From: Lysobacter_C viscosus
GTDB taxonomy: Bacteria; Pseudomonadota; Gammaproteobacteria; Xanthomonadales; Xanthomonadaceae
Length of the DNA stretch: 64,000 bases
NCBI RefSeq assembly: GCF_046600715.1
Contig: NZ_JBJMAV010000011.1
Span: forward strand, 5,864-69,863
Direction: 5' to 3'
The notes under the pieces are model-generated. The model searched no databases. It had not been told where the DNA came from and was given only the letters and a program-made list of their open reading frames with translations. Each line of letters begins with the position of its first letter. Within the stretch, counting starts at the first letter, position 1. Positions 32,107 to 40,261 of the stretch are shown one piece after another. Both the position numbers and the translations under genes were made by a program.

Positions 32107-32850
32107 ATGGAAAAGATGCTCAGGGGAGAAGTGGCCCTGGTGACGGGTGCCAGCCGCGGCATCGGTGCGGCGATCGCCGACGAACTGGCCGCGCAGGGCG
32201 CTACCGTCATCGGCACGGCGACCTCCCAGGCCGGCGCCGAGGCGATCGGTGAGCGGCTGGCGGGCCAGGGCGGACACGGACGGGTCCTGGACGTCGTCGA
32301 CCCCGCGTCCATCGACGCCCTGATCGACGGCATCGCCACCGAAATCGGCCCGATCTCGATCCTCGTCAACAACGCTGGCATTACCCGCGACAACCTGTTG
32401 ATGCGGATGAAGGACGAGGACTGGCAGGCGATCCTCGACACCAACCTCACCAGCGTCTACCGCACCAGCAAGGCGGTCATGCGCGCGATGATGAAGGCGC
32501 GCAAGGGCCGCATCATCAACATCGCATCGGTGATCGGCGTGACCGGCAATGCCGGCCAGGCCAACTACGCCGCCGCCAAGGCCGGGATCATCGGCTTCAG
32601 CAAGTCCATGGCGCGGGAGATCGGCAGCCGGGGCATCACCGTCAACGTGGTGGCGCCGGGCTTCATCGACACCGACATGACCCGGTCGCTGCCGGAGGAT
32701 GCCAGGAAGGGCATGCTCGACCAGATCGCCCTCGGGCGGCTGGGCGAACCGGCCGACATCGCACGCGCGGTGTCGTTCCTGGCCGGCCCCTCCGCGGCGT
32801 ACATCACCGGCGAGACGCTGCACGTCAACGGTGGCATGTACATGCCTTGA
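32107..32850 (+). CDS. fabG: 3-oxoacyl-ACP reductase FabG
   Basis: A 247-residue NADPH-dependent short-chain dehydrogenase for the first reduction of the elongation cycle. The cofactor motif is VTGASRGIG, NNAG is present, and the catalytic residues are Ser141, Tyr154 and Lys158 (INIASVIG, NYAAAKAG). The C-terminal ITGETLHVNGGMYMP is typical of FabG. GAGGAA (32093-32098) precedes the ATG at 32107. It stands between fabD and acpP as in most gammaproteobacteria. Confidence 0.97.
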   Translation: MEKMLRGEVALVTGASRGIGAAIADELAAQGATVIGTATSQAGAEAIGERLAGQGGHGRVLDVVDPASIDALIDGIATEIGPISILVNNAGITRDNLLMRMKDEDWQAILDTNLTSVYRTSKAVMRAMMKARKGRIINIASVIGVTGNAGQANYAAAKAGIIGFSKSMAREIGSRGITVNVVAPGFIDTDMTRSLPEDARKGMLDQIALGRLGEPADIARAVSFLAGPSAAYITGETLHVNGGMYMP

Positions 32851-32992
32851 GCGGTCGCGCCCACCCGCGCAGCGCCCAGGAAGGGCGAGCAACGCATTGA
32901 TCGAAAAGGCGTTTTTCCAACGTTCTCGAACGGCGCCGATTCAATTAGACTATTCCATCGAAAAATCCCGCCCCCGGGAGGAGTGAGCACAG

Positions 32993-33232
32993 ATGAGCAG
33001 CATCGAAGAGCGCGTCAAGAAAATCGTCGTCGAACAGCTGGGCGTCAAGGAAGAAGAAGTCACCAACAATGCTTCGTTCGTTGACGACCTCGGCGCGGAC
33101 TCGCTCGACACCGTCGAGCTGGTGATGGCCCTCGAGGAAGAGTTCGAGTGCGAGATCCCGGACGAGGAAGCCGAGAAGATCACCTCGGTGCAGCAGGCCA
33201 TCGACTACGTCAAGGCGCACGTCAAGGCGTAA
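32993..33232 (+). CDS. acpP: acyl carrier protein
   Basis: A 79-residue acidic carrier. The phosphopantetheine site is Ser37 in GADSLDTVELVMALEEEF. Sequence is nearly invariant across gammaproteobacteria. GGGAGGAG just upstream is a strong ribosome-binding site. The AT-richer stretch 32897-32965 contains TAGACT (32946-32951), a possible -10 box, though the -35 region (TTCTCG) is poor; high acpP output makes an internal promoter plausible. A terminator follows. Confidence 0.98.
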   Translation: MSSIEERVKKIVVEQLGVKEEEVTNNASFVDDLGADSLDTVELVMALEEEFECEIPDEEAEKITSVQQAIDYVKAHVKA

Positions 33233-33275
33233 CGCACCCCGGGCGGCGATTTCGTCGTCCGTGCAGCAACACACC

Positions 33276-33303
33276 GGGGCCGCGTTGCGGCCCCGCGTTT
33301 TTT
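33276..33303 (+). terminator. Rho-independent terminator after acpP
   Basis: Stem GGGGCCGC (33276-33283) with GCGGCCCC (33287-33294), 3-base loop, then GCG and six T residues (33298-33303). It would separate fabHDG-acpP from fabF and the downstream genes, at least partly. Confidence 0.85.
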
Positions 33304-33458
33304 GCAAGGTGGTTCGGCCGCGGCGGTACCGCCCCTGCCGCACCGCGCACGGTTCCGCCAGCGGGGCGTGTGGGCGGACCTTGCGCCGCACTGCCGCCAC
33401 CCCGTTTCTCTTCCGGTCCATGCGCCGACGCCGGCGCCGACCGCAGTCGGAGTTCTCC

Positions 33459-34697
33459 ATGTCGAAGCGTCGCGTCGTCGTCACCGGTCTGGGCATCGTT
33501 TCACCGCTCGGCAATGACCTGGCCAGCAGTTGGGATGGCATCGTCAACGGCCGGTCGGGCATCGGCCCCATCACCCATTTCGATCCGGCCGCGTTCACCA
33601 CGCGGATCGCCGGCGAGGTCCGTGATTTCGACATCGGCAAGTGGGTCTCCCCCAAGGACGCACGCAAGATGGAGGAGTTCATCCATTACGGCGTCGCCGC
33701 GTCGATGATGGCGATGGAAGACGCCAACCTGGTGGTGGACGACTCCAACGCCGAGCGCATCGGCGCCTTGATCGGCTCGGGCATCGGCGGCCTGCTGGGC
33801 ATCGAGGAGCAGACCATCAAGTTCAATGATGGCGGCCCGCGCAAGATCTCCCCGTTCTACGTCCCCAGCACCATCATCAACATGCTGCCGGGCCAGGTAT
33901 CGCTGCTGACCGGGATCAAGGGGCCGAATTTCTCCGCCGTCTCGGCATGCGCCACGTCCAACCACTCCATCGGCATGGCGATGCGCATGATCCAGTACGG
34001 CGATGCCGACGTCATGATCGCCGGTGGTGCCGAGCGCGGCTCCTCGCCCACCTCGGTCGGCGGGTTCTGCGCGATGAAGGCCATGTCCACCCGCAACGAC
34101 GCGCCGACCCTGGCCAGCCGTCCCTGGGACAAGGACCGCGACGGTTTCGTGCTGGGCGACGGTGCCGGCATCCTCGTTCTGGAGGAGTACGAGTACGCCA
34201 AGGCCCGCGGCGCGCGCATCTACTGCGAGCTGGCCGGATTCGGTGCCAGCTCCGACGCATTCCACATGACCGCGCCCAGCGAGGACGGCGAAGGCCCCGC
34301 ACGCTGCATGGTGGCCGCGCTCAAGGATGCGGGCGTCGGACCGGACGGCGTCGACTACCTCAACGCGCATGGCACCTCCACGCCGCTGGGCGACCTGGCC
34401 GAGACGCGGGCGATCAAGCGCGCGCTGGGCGACCATGCCTACAGCACCATGGTCAGTTCGACCAAATCCATGACCGGGCACCTGCTGGGCGCCGCCGGGG
34501 GGGCGGAGGCCATCTTCTCGGTCATGGCGCTGCACCACGGCGTGGTTCCGCCGACCATCAACCTCGACGAGCCGGGGGAAGGCTGTGACCTGGACTACGT
34601 CCCCCACGAAGCGCGCCAGGCCAAGCTGGACGTGGCGGTCTCCAACGGCTTCGGCTTTGGCGGCACCAACGGCACGCTCGTGTTCAAGCGGATCTGA
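33459..34697 (+). CDS. fabF: 3-oxoacyl-ACP synthase II (KAS II)
   Basis: A 412-residue elongation condensing enzyme. The catalytic Cys164 (SACATSNHS), His303 (NAHGTSTPLGD) and His340 (TGHLLGAAGG) form the KAS I/II triad, and the C-terminal NGFGFGGTNGTLVF is present. The ATG at 33459 gives the normal MSKRRVVVTGLG start. It follows the acpP terminator by 155 bases, so it may have its own promoter in 33304-33458. Confidence 0.97.
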   Translation: MSKRRVVVTGLGIVSPLGNDLASSWDGIVNGRSGIGPITHFDPAAFTTRIAGEVRDFDIGKWVSPKDARKMEEFIHYGVAASMMAMEDANLVVDDSNAERIGALIGSGIGGLLGIEEQTIKFNDGGPRKISPFYVPSTIINMLPGQVSLLTGIKGPNFSAVSACATSNHSIGMAMRMIQYGDADVMIAGGAERGSSPTSVGGFCAMKAMSTRNDAPTLASRPWDKDRDGFVLGDGAGILVLEEYEYAKARGARIYCELAGFGASSDAFHMTAPSEDGEGPARCMVAALKDAGVGPDGVDYLNAHGTSTPLGDLAETRAIKRALGDHAYSTMVSSTKSMTGHLLGAAGGAEAIFSVMALHHGVVPPTINLDEPGEGCDLDYVPHEARQAKLDVAVSNGFGFGGTNGTLVFKRI

Positions 34698-34866
34698 GCG
34701 GCGGGTAGAACCGGGTGGTGACGCCGTCACGGCCGAAATTGCGCCCCTTCGCGGCACACCGGGCTGGGGAGGCCCGCTGCCCTTGCGAAGGAGGTAGCAC
34801 TGCCGATGCCATTGCCGATCCCCACCCCGCGCTTGGCGCCCTCCGTGCGATGACACGCCCCACGCC

Positions 34867-36228
34867 ATGCTCCTGACCCGTGCGCTGAAGCCCGCCATCG
34901 ACCTGCTGGACCTGCACCGGCAAGCGCCGCAGCGCTATCCGCTGCTGTTGGAATCCAGTGCCCACGGCACCGCGCAGGGGCGGTGGGATCTCCTGCTGCT
35001 GGCCGGGGAGCGCCACCTCCGACTCGAGCGTGACGGCGTCACCCGCGACGAGGTGGGCGGCGCGGTTGAAGGCGATTTCCTGGATGCGCTCGACAACGCG
35101 TGGCGGGAGGAGCGAACGTCCCGCGAAGAACCCCGATGGCCGTTCCGCGGCGGCTGGGCGCTGCTGCTGGGCTACGAGCTGGCAGGCCAGGTCGAGCCTG
35201 TCCTGCGCCTGCCCCCCGCTGCCGGCACGCTGCCGGTGGCGCTCGCGGTCCGCTGCCACGCGGCGGTGCTTCACGACCATGCCACCGGCGAGTTCACGGC
35301 CGTTGCCGAGCCCGGCCACGGAGCATTGCTGGACAGGATCGAATCCGACTGCGCGGACGCCCCGGCCCCGATGCCCGAATGGGAGCCACCGCTTGAGGTG
35401 GTCCACGACCTACCGGAGCGTTATCTGTCAGGCGTACGCCGCGTGCTGGACTACCTGGCCGCCGGGGACGTGTTCCAGGCCAACCTGTCGCGCGGCTGGC
35501 AGGCCGCGTTCGAGCGCAACCTCGCGCCGGCCGAGCTGTTCGCGCGCCTGAGGTCCAACAATCCCGCACCGTTCGCCGGCATCTTCGCGACGCCCCGCGG
35601 CGCGGTCGTCAGCGCGTCGCCCGAGCGGCTGGTGTCGGTGCGTGGTGAGCTGGTCGAGACGCGCCCGATCGCAGGCACCCGGCCTCGCGCACCCGATGAC
35701 GACGACGCCGCGCGCATCCACGAACTGGTCGGCCATCCCAAGGAGCGCGCCGAGCACGTGATGCTCATCGACCTGGAGCGCAACGACCTGGGACGCGTGT
35801 GCGTGCCCGGCAGCGTCGAAGTCGATGAACTGATGACGGTGGAGAGTTACGCGCACGTGCACCACATCGTCAGCAACGTTCGCGGGCGGCTGGAGCCCGG
35901 CACCACGCCGGGCGACGTCATCCGCGCGACCTTCCCGGGCGGCACGATCACCGGCTGCCCGAAGGTCCGCTGCATGCAGGTCATCGCCGAACTGGAGAAC
36001 GTCGGCCGCGGCGCCTACACCGGCGCGATGGGCTGGCTGAACCGCGACGGCGACCTCGACCTCAATATCCTGATCCGCAGCGCGGAGATCGAACCCGCCG
36101 GGTCCGGGAGCATCGTGCGCTTCCGTACCGGCGCGGGAATCGTGGCCGATTCCGATCCGGAGCGTGAACTGGACGAGACCCTCGCAAAGGCGCGCGGCAT
36201 GTTGCACGCACTGGGCGTCGGGGGATGA
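34867..36228 (+). CDS. pabB: aminodeoxychorismate synthase component I
   Basis: A 453-residue chorismate-binding enzyme that makes 4-amino-4-deoxychorismate for folate synthesis, using ammonia from a PabA-type glutaminase (not in the window). The C-terminal chorismate domain has ERLVSVRGELVETRPIAGTRPR, HVMLIDLERNDLGRVC and FPGGTITGCPKVR. The motif around the E. coli PabB lysine nucleophile is PIAGT here, as in TrpE, rather than PIKGT. Assignment as PabB rather than TrpE rests on pabC starting 4 bases after its stop and on the fab-pab-mltG-tmk-holB order. Confidence 0.9.
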   Translation: MLLTRALKPAIDLLDLHRQAPQRYPLLLESSAHGTAQGRWDLLLLAGERHLRLERDGVTRDEVGGAVEGDFLDALDNAWREERTSREEPRWPFRGGWALLLGYELAGQVEPVLRLPPAAGTLPVALAVRCHAAVLHDHATGEFTAVAEPGHGALLDRIESDCADAPAPMPEWEPPLEVVHDLPERYLSGVRRVLDYLAAGDVFQANLSRGWQAAFERNLAPAELFARLRSNNPAPFAGIFATPRGAVVSASPERLVSVRGELVETRPIAGTRPRAPDDDDAARIHELVGHPKERAEHVMLIDLERNDLGRVCVPGSVEVDELMTVESYAHVHHIVSNVRGRLEPGTTPGDVIRATFPGGTITGCPKVRCMQVIAELENVGRGAYTGAMGWLNRDGDLDLNILIRSAEIEPAGSGSIVRFRTGAGIVADSDPERELDETLAKARGMLHALGVGG

Positions 36229-36232
36229 GCCG

Positions 36233-37060
36233 GTGAGGGTGGTCGTCGACGGTGTGGAGGGCGGCACCATCGCGCCGGATGACCGTGGGCTGGCCTACGG
36301 CGATGGCGTGTTTGAAACCATGCGCGCCCATGCCGGCTCGATCCCGTGGTGGCCCGCGCACTGGCAACGGTTGCGCGATGGCGCCGGACGGTTGCGGATC
36401 GCGCTGCCGCCCGAGTCGGCGCTGCGGCAGCAGGTTGTCGAGCTGCTGGACGGCGGCCACGGCGTCGTGAAGCTGCTTGTTACGCGCGGCGCCGGCGGGC
36501 GGGGCTACGCGCCGTCGGCCGGCTCCGCGTCCACCTGCGTGCTTTCGACCCACCCCGTGCCCGGGGTGGACCCGGACGGTCTAGTGCTGCGCTGGTGCGA
36601 CACCCGCCTGTCGGAACAACCGGCGCTGGCCGGGATCAAGCACTGCAACCGCCTGGAGCAGGTGCTGGCGCGGCTTGAGTGGTCCGCGCCCGGCTTCGAC
36701 GCGCATGGCGCCAGCGAAGGCTTGATGCTGTCGACCGGAGGCGACGTGGTCTGCGCGACCTCGGCCAACCTGTTCGTGCTGGCGGAGGGGCAATGGACCA
36801 CGCCCCCGGTTGACCGCTGCGGCGTCGCCGGGGTGTGCCGGCAGTGGGCGCTGCAGCGGTTGCACGCGCGCGTCGAGAGGATGGGTCCGGAACAGGTCGA
36901 CTCGGCTGATGCCGTTTTCCTGTGCAACGCGGTGCGCGGTATCCTGCCGGTCGCCCGGCTGGGCACCCGTACGTGGTCGCCGCACCCGCGCATCGACGCC
37001 GCGCGCCGCGCGCTGGCGCTTGACCACCCTGCTTTCGCATTGATTCCGGAGCCGCCGTGA
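36233..37060 (+). CDS. pabC: aminodeoxychorismate lyase
   Basis: A 275-residue fold-type IV PLP enzyme that releases pyruvate from aminodeoxychorismate to give 4-aminobenzoate. The PLP lysine is Lys136 in LAGIKHCNRLEQVLAR. DRGLAYGDGVFETMR opens the fold, and ATSANLFVL is the phosphate-binding segment. GTG start at 36233, four bases after the pabB stop; the stop overlaps the GTG of mltG. Branched-chain aminotransferases share the fold, but the neighbours and the IKHCNRL motif favour PabC. Confidence 0.93.
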   Translation: MRVVVDGVEGGTIAPDDRGLAYGDGVFETMRAHAGSIPWWPAHWQRLRDGAGRLRIALPPESALRQQVVELLDGGHGVVKLLVTRGAGGRGYAPSAGSASTCVLSTHPVPGVDPDGLVLRWCDTRLSEQPALAGIKHCNRLEQVLARLEWSAPGFDAHGASEGLMLSTGGDVVCATSANLFVLAEGQWTTPPVDRCGVAGVCRQWALQRLHARVERMGPEQVDSADAVFLCNAVRGILPVARLGTRTWSPHPRIDAARRALALDHPAFALIPEPP

Positions 37061-38127
37061 CCCCACCCCGCAAGCGCCGTTTCGGCTTCGTGTTCCTGCT
37101 GTTGCTGGTCGCCGCAGGCGCGGCCGCCTTCATGTTGTGGCAGCGGTATTCCGGGTTCGCGGACGCCCCCATGGCTGGGTTCGAGGACGGTGCGAGCGTG
37201 GTCGTGCAGTCGGGTGACTCGCTGCCCGTGGTGGTGCGCAAACTGCGCGAGGCCGGCGTCACTACCGGCGAGGAGATCGAGTGGCGGGTGCTGGCGCGCG
37301 AACTGGGTGCCGACGGCAGCCTGCACGTGGGCGAGTACGCGTTGGCGCCGGGCACCACGCCGCGCGAACTGCTCGTGGCGATGCGCGAAGGCCGGGTGAT
37401 CCACCACCGGTTCACCATCGTCGAAGGCTGGAACATCCGTGAGTTGCGGGCCGCGCTGGCGAGGGCCAAGCCGCTGGAGCAGGAAAGCGCGGAGCTCGAT
37501 GATGCTGCGCTCATGGCCAGGTTGGGCCAGGCCGGGCAGCATCCGGAAGGCCGGTTCCTGCCCGAGACCTACCTGTACACCCGCGGAGACAGCGACCTGG
37601 ACGTGCTGGCGCGGGCGCATGCGTCCATGGCCAAGGCGCTGGCGGCGGCGTGGAACGCCCGCGAGGCCGACAGCCTGCTCAAGACTCCCGACGAAATGCT
37701 GACCCTGGCCTCGATTGTCGAGAAGGAAACCGGCATCGCCGAGGAGCGGCCGCGCATCGCCGGCGTGTTCGAGCGACGCCTGCGGATCGGCATGCGCCTG
37801 CAGACCGATCCCACCGTCATCTACGGCATCGGACCCGGCTACGACGGCAACATCCGCCGTAGCGACCTGGAGACCGACACGCCCTACAACACCTACACGC
37901 GGGACGGCCTGCCCCCCACGCCCATCGCCATGCCGGGCGTGGATGCGCTGGCGGCGGTGGCAGACCCGGCCGACGGCGATGAGTTGTACTTCGTCGCCGT
38001 CGGCGACGGCAGTGGACGGCACGTGTTCTCGAGCACGCTTGTCGAACACAACGCGGCCGTGTCGCGCTACGTCCAGCGCTATCGTGATGCCCAGCGCGCC
38101 CCGGCCTCCACCCCGGACACGCCGTGA
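37057..38127 (+). CDS. mltG: endolytic murein transglycosylase MltG
   Basis: A 356-residue inner-membrane enzyme that cuts nascent glycan strands and sets their length. One N-terminal membrane helix (about residues 10-28) is followed by a LysM-like region (VVVQSGDSLPVVVRKLREAGV) and the YceG domain. The catalytic Glu is Glu222 in LASIVEKETGIAEERPRIAGVF; LQTDPTVIYG and YNTYTRDGLPPTPI are also typical. GTG start in a GTGA overlap with pabC; its own stop overlaps the tmk start in the same way. Confidence 0.95.
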   Translation: MTPPRKRRFGFVFLLLLVAAGAAAFMLWQRYSGFADAPMAGFEDGASVVVQSGDSLPVVVRKLREAGVTTGEEIEWRVLARELGADGSLHVGEYALAPGTTPRELLVAMREGRVIHHRFTIVEGWNIRELRAALARAKPLEQESAELDDAALMARLGQAGQHPEGRFLPETYLYTRGDSDLDVLARAHASMAKALAAAWNAREADSLLKTPDEMLTLASIVEKETGIAEERPRIAGVFERRLRIGMRLQTDPTVIYGIGPGYDGNIRRSDLETDTPYNTYTRDGLPPTPIAMPGVDALAAVADPADGDELYFVAVGDGSGRHVFSSTLVEHNAAVSRYVQRYRDAQRAPASTPDTP

Positions 38128-38762
38128 CCCTCAAGCGGCAACCGCGGCTGGTCACGCTTGAAGGCGGGGAGGGTGCGGGCAAGTCCACGGTGCTGGCGGC
38201 GCTGGCCGAGGCTTTGACTGGGCGGGGCATCGAGGTGGTGCGTACCCGGGAGCCCGGGGGGACCCCCTTGGCCGAGCAGATCCGGGACCTGTTGCTGGAT
38301 CCCGGTCACGAGCCCCCGTCACGCGACACCGAGCTGCTGCTGATGTTCGCCGCCCGCGCCCAGCATGTGCGCGAGACGGTCCTGCCCGCGCTCCAGCGGG
38401 GTGCCTGGGTGCTGAGTGACCGCTTTACCGACGCCAGCTACGCCTACCAGGGTGGCGCGCGAGGCGGTGACGTGCAGTTCATCGCCGAACTGGAGCGTCG
38501 CGTGGTCGGGATCGAGCCCGGCCTGACGCTGCTGCTGGACGTGCCGGTCGAGATCGGGCTGCGGCGTATGCGCGGCCGGGGCGATGTGGACCGGATCGAG
38601 TCCGAGCGCGAGGAATTCTTCGAGCGCGTGCGGACCGCCTACCAGGGCAGGGCACAGGCACACCCCGACCGGTTCCGGGTGATCGACGCATCACGGCCAC
38701 TGGTCGACGTGACAGCCGCATCGGTGGAGCTCCTCCACGCGTATCTGGAAGATGGCCAGTGA
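38124..38762 (+). CDS. tmk: thymidylate kinase
   Basis: A 212-residue enzyme converting dTMP to dTDP. The P-loop is EGGEGAGKST (about residues 14-23), the DR(x) motif is LSDRFTDASYAYQGGAR, TREPGGTPLAE binds substrate, and the lid is basic (MRGRGDVDRIE). GTG start within a GTGA overlap with the mltG stop; the stop overlaps the holB start identically. The mltG-tmk-holB run is conserved in E. coli. Confidence 0.96.
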   Translation: MTLKRQPRLVTLEGGEGAGKSTVLAALAEALTGRGIEVVRTREPGGTPLAEQIRDLLLDPGHEPPSRDTELLLMFAARAQHVRETVLPALQRGAWVLSDRFTDASYAYQGGARGGDVQFIAELERRVVGIEPGLTLLLDVPVEIGLRRMRGRGDVDRIESEREEFFERVRTAYQGRAQAHPDRFRVIDASRPLVDVTAASVELLHAYLEDGQ

Positions 38763-39817
38763 GCGCGCGGCAACCCCTGGCGCCTTGGCAGCAGCGCATC
38801 CACGACCACGCTGCCGACGCGCTGGACGCCGGGCGGCTGGGCCACGGCCTGCTCTTCTGCGGTCCCGCGCAGTTGGGCAAGCGGGCGGTCGCCGAGCGCC
38901 TTGCCGAACGGGTTCTGTGCCTGCAGCGGTCGGCGGGCGAGGGCCCCTGCGGGCGCTGCCGCTCCTGCCACCTGTTGGCGCAACGTCACCAGCGCGACCC
39001 GGTGGAGACCCGCCCCGATGGGCAGCTGGCCCACCCGCTGGGCCATAGTGGGCATCCGGACCTCGTCCTGGTGGGGCACGTCCTCAACGAAAAGGGACGG
39101 CCGCCGAAGATGCGCTCGGAGATCGTCATCGAGCAGGTCCGGAACCTGTCGGAAAAGCTGGCACTGACCACCCAGTACGGCGGCGCGCAGGTGGTGATCA
39201 TCGATCCGGCCGATGCGGTCAACCACGCCGCATGCAACGCACTGCTCAAGACCCTGGAGGAGCCGGTGCCCGGGCGCTACCTGTGGCTGGTCAGTGGCAA
39301 CCCGGCGCGATTGCCTGCGACCATCCGCAGCCGATGCCAGCGGCTGGAATTCCGGCTGCCGCCGCGCGAGGAATCGCTGCAGTGGCTGCAGGCGCAGGGA
39401 CACGATTCCGGCGACGCGCTCGAGGCCCTTGAAGCCGCCCACGGCCACCCGGGGCAGGCCGATGCCTGGTTGCGCAATGAGGGCATGGGACTGCGGCGGC
39501 AGGTCGGCACTGACCTGGACGCCATCGCACAGGGCACGCGCACGCCGCTGGAAACCGCGCAGCGCTGGACGGCCGATGAACATGCGGCGCTGCGCTTGCG
39601 CCACGCGGCCGACCTCGCGGTGGCGCGCGCGGCCGAGCGCTTGACCGACCCGGCGCGGACGCGCAGTCTGGCGGCCTGGTTCGACCAGGCGAACCGGACC
39701 TGCGAGTTGTTGCGGACCACGGTGCGCGCCGACTTGGCGGTATTGGAACTGCTGATGGCCTGGCGCTCCGGCGCCGCACGGTCGGAAGCACGGTCGCGCC
39801 CCGACGGCGCAGGATGA
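38759..39817 (+). CDS. holB: DNA polymerase III delta-prime subunit
   Basis: A 352-residue clamp-loader subunit. It has the AAA+ layout with a degenerate Walker A (CGPAQLGKRAVAERLA), a four-Cys zinc site (CLQRSAGEGPCGRCRSC), VVIIDPADAVNHAACNALLKTLEEP and TIRSRCQRLEF (the SRC arginine-finger motif). The missing P-loop Ser/Thr fits delta-prime, which does not hydrolyse ATP. GTG start in a GTGA overlap with tmk. Followed by pilZ. Confidence 0.95.
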   Translation: MSARQPLAPWQQRIHDHAADALDAGRLGHGLLFCGPAQLGKRAVAERLAERVLCLQRSAGEGPCGRCRSCHLLAQRHQRDPVETRPDGQLAHPLGHSGHPDLVLVGHVLNEKGRPPKMRSEIVIEQVRNLSEKLALTTQYGGAQVVIIDPADAVNHAACNALLKTLEEPVPGRYLWLVSGNPARLPATIRSRCQRLEFRLPPREESLQWLQAQGHDSGDALEALEAAHGHPGQADAWLRNEGMGLRRQVGTDLDAIAQGTRTPLETAQRWTADEHAALRLRHAADLAVARAAERLTDPARTRSLAAWFDQANRTCELLRTTVRADLAVLELLMAWRSGAARSEARSRPDGAG

Positions 39818-39839
39818 TCGCGGGAGCGGGGAAGGCACG

Positions 39840-40196
39840 ATGGTGGCAGCAGGCGGCGCACGGCAGGGCATCCTGACCCTGGCAATCAAGGACAAGGCGG
39901 CGCTGTACAGCGCCTACATGCCCTATCTCAGGCATGGCGGCATCTTCGTGGCCACGCCCAAGCGGTATTTCCTCGGCGACGAGGTGTTCGTGCTGCTGAC
40001 GTTGCCCGAGTCCAGCGAGCGCATGCCGGTCGCCGCCAAGGTGGTCTGGGTGACGCCTGCCGGCGCGCAGGGCAACCGCCCCGCCGGCATCGGCGTGCAG
40101 TTCAGCGAGAGCGCCGAGGGCGAAGCGGTCAAGGGCAAGATCGAGGCGCTACTGGCCGGCACGCTCGATTCGGACCGGGCCACCCACACGATGTAG
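39840..40196 (+). CDS. pilZ: PilZ-domain type IV pilus protein
   Basis: A 118-residue protein of the canonical PilZ subgroup: GILTLAIKDKAALYSAYMPYLRHGGIFVAT, YFLGDEVFVLLTLPE, PVAAKVVWVTP and RPAGIGVQF. The c-di-GMP-binding RxxxR motif is absent, as in PilZ orthologues required for type IV pili that do not bind the dinucleotide. The ATG at 39840 lies 22 bases after holB with GGAAGG-like sequence upstream. The holB-pilZ linkage is known in Pseudomonas and Xanthomonas. A terminator follows. Confidence 0.94.
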   Translation: MVAAGGARQGILTLAIKDKAALYSAYMPYLRHGGIFVATPKRYFLGDEVFVLLTLPESSERMPVAAKVVWVTPAGAQGNRPAGIGVQFSESAEGEAVKGKIEALLAGTLDSDRATHTM

Positions 40197-40206
40197 CTGC
40201 CGAAAG

Positions 40207-40233
40207 AAAAACCCCGCCGAGCGCGGGGTTTTC
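40207..40233. terminator. bidirectional terminator between pilZ and the fad gene
   Basis: Stem AAAACCCCGC (40208-40217) with GCGGGGTTTT (40223-40232) around a 5-base loop. The A-run and T-run make it usable on both strands, and it lies between convergent genes. Confidence 0.9.
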
Positions 40234-40261
40234 CGGTTCCCACCGCGGAGTACGGGCGCCC

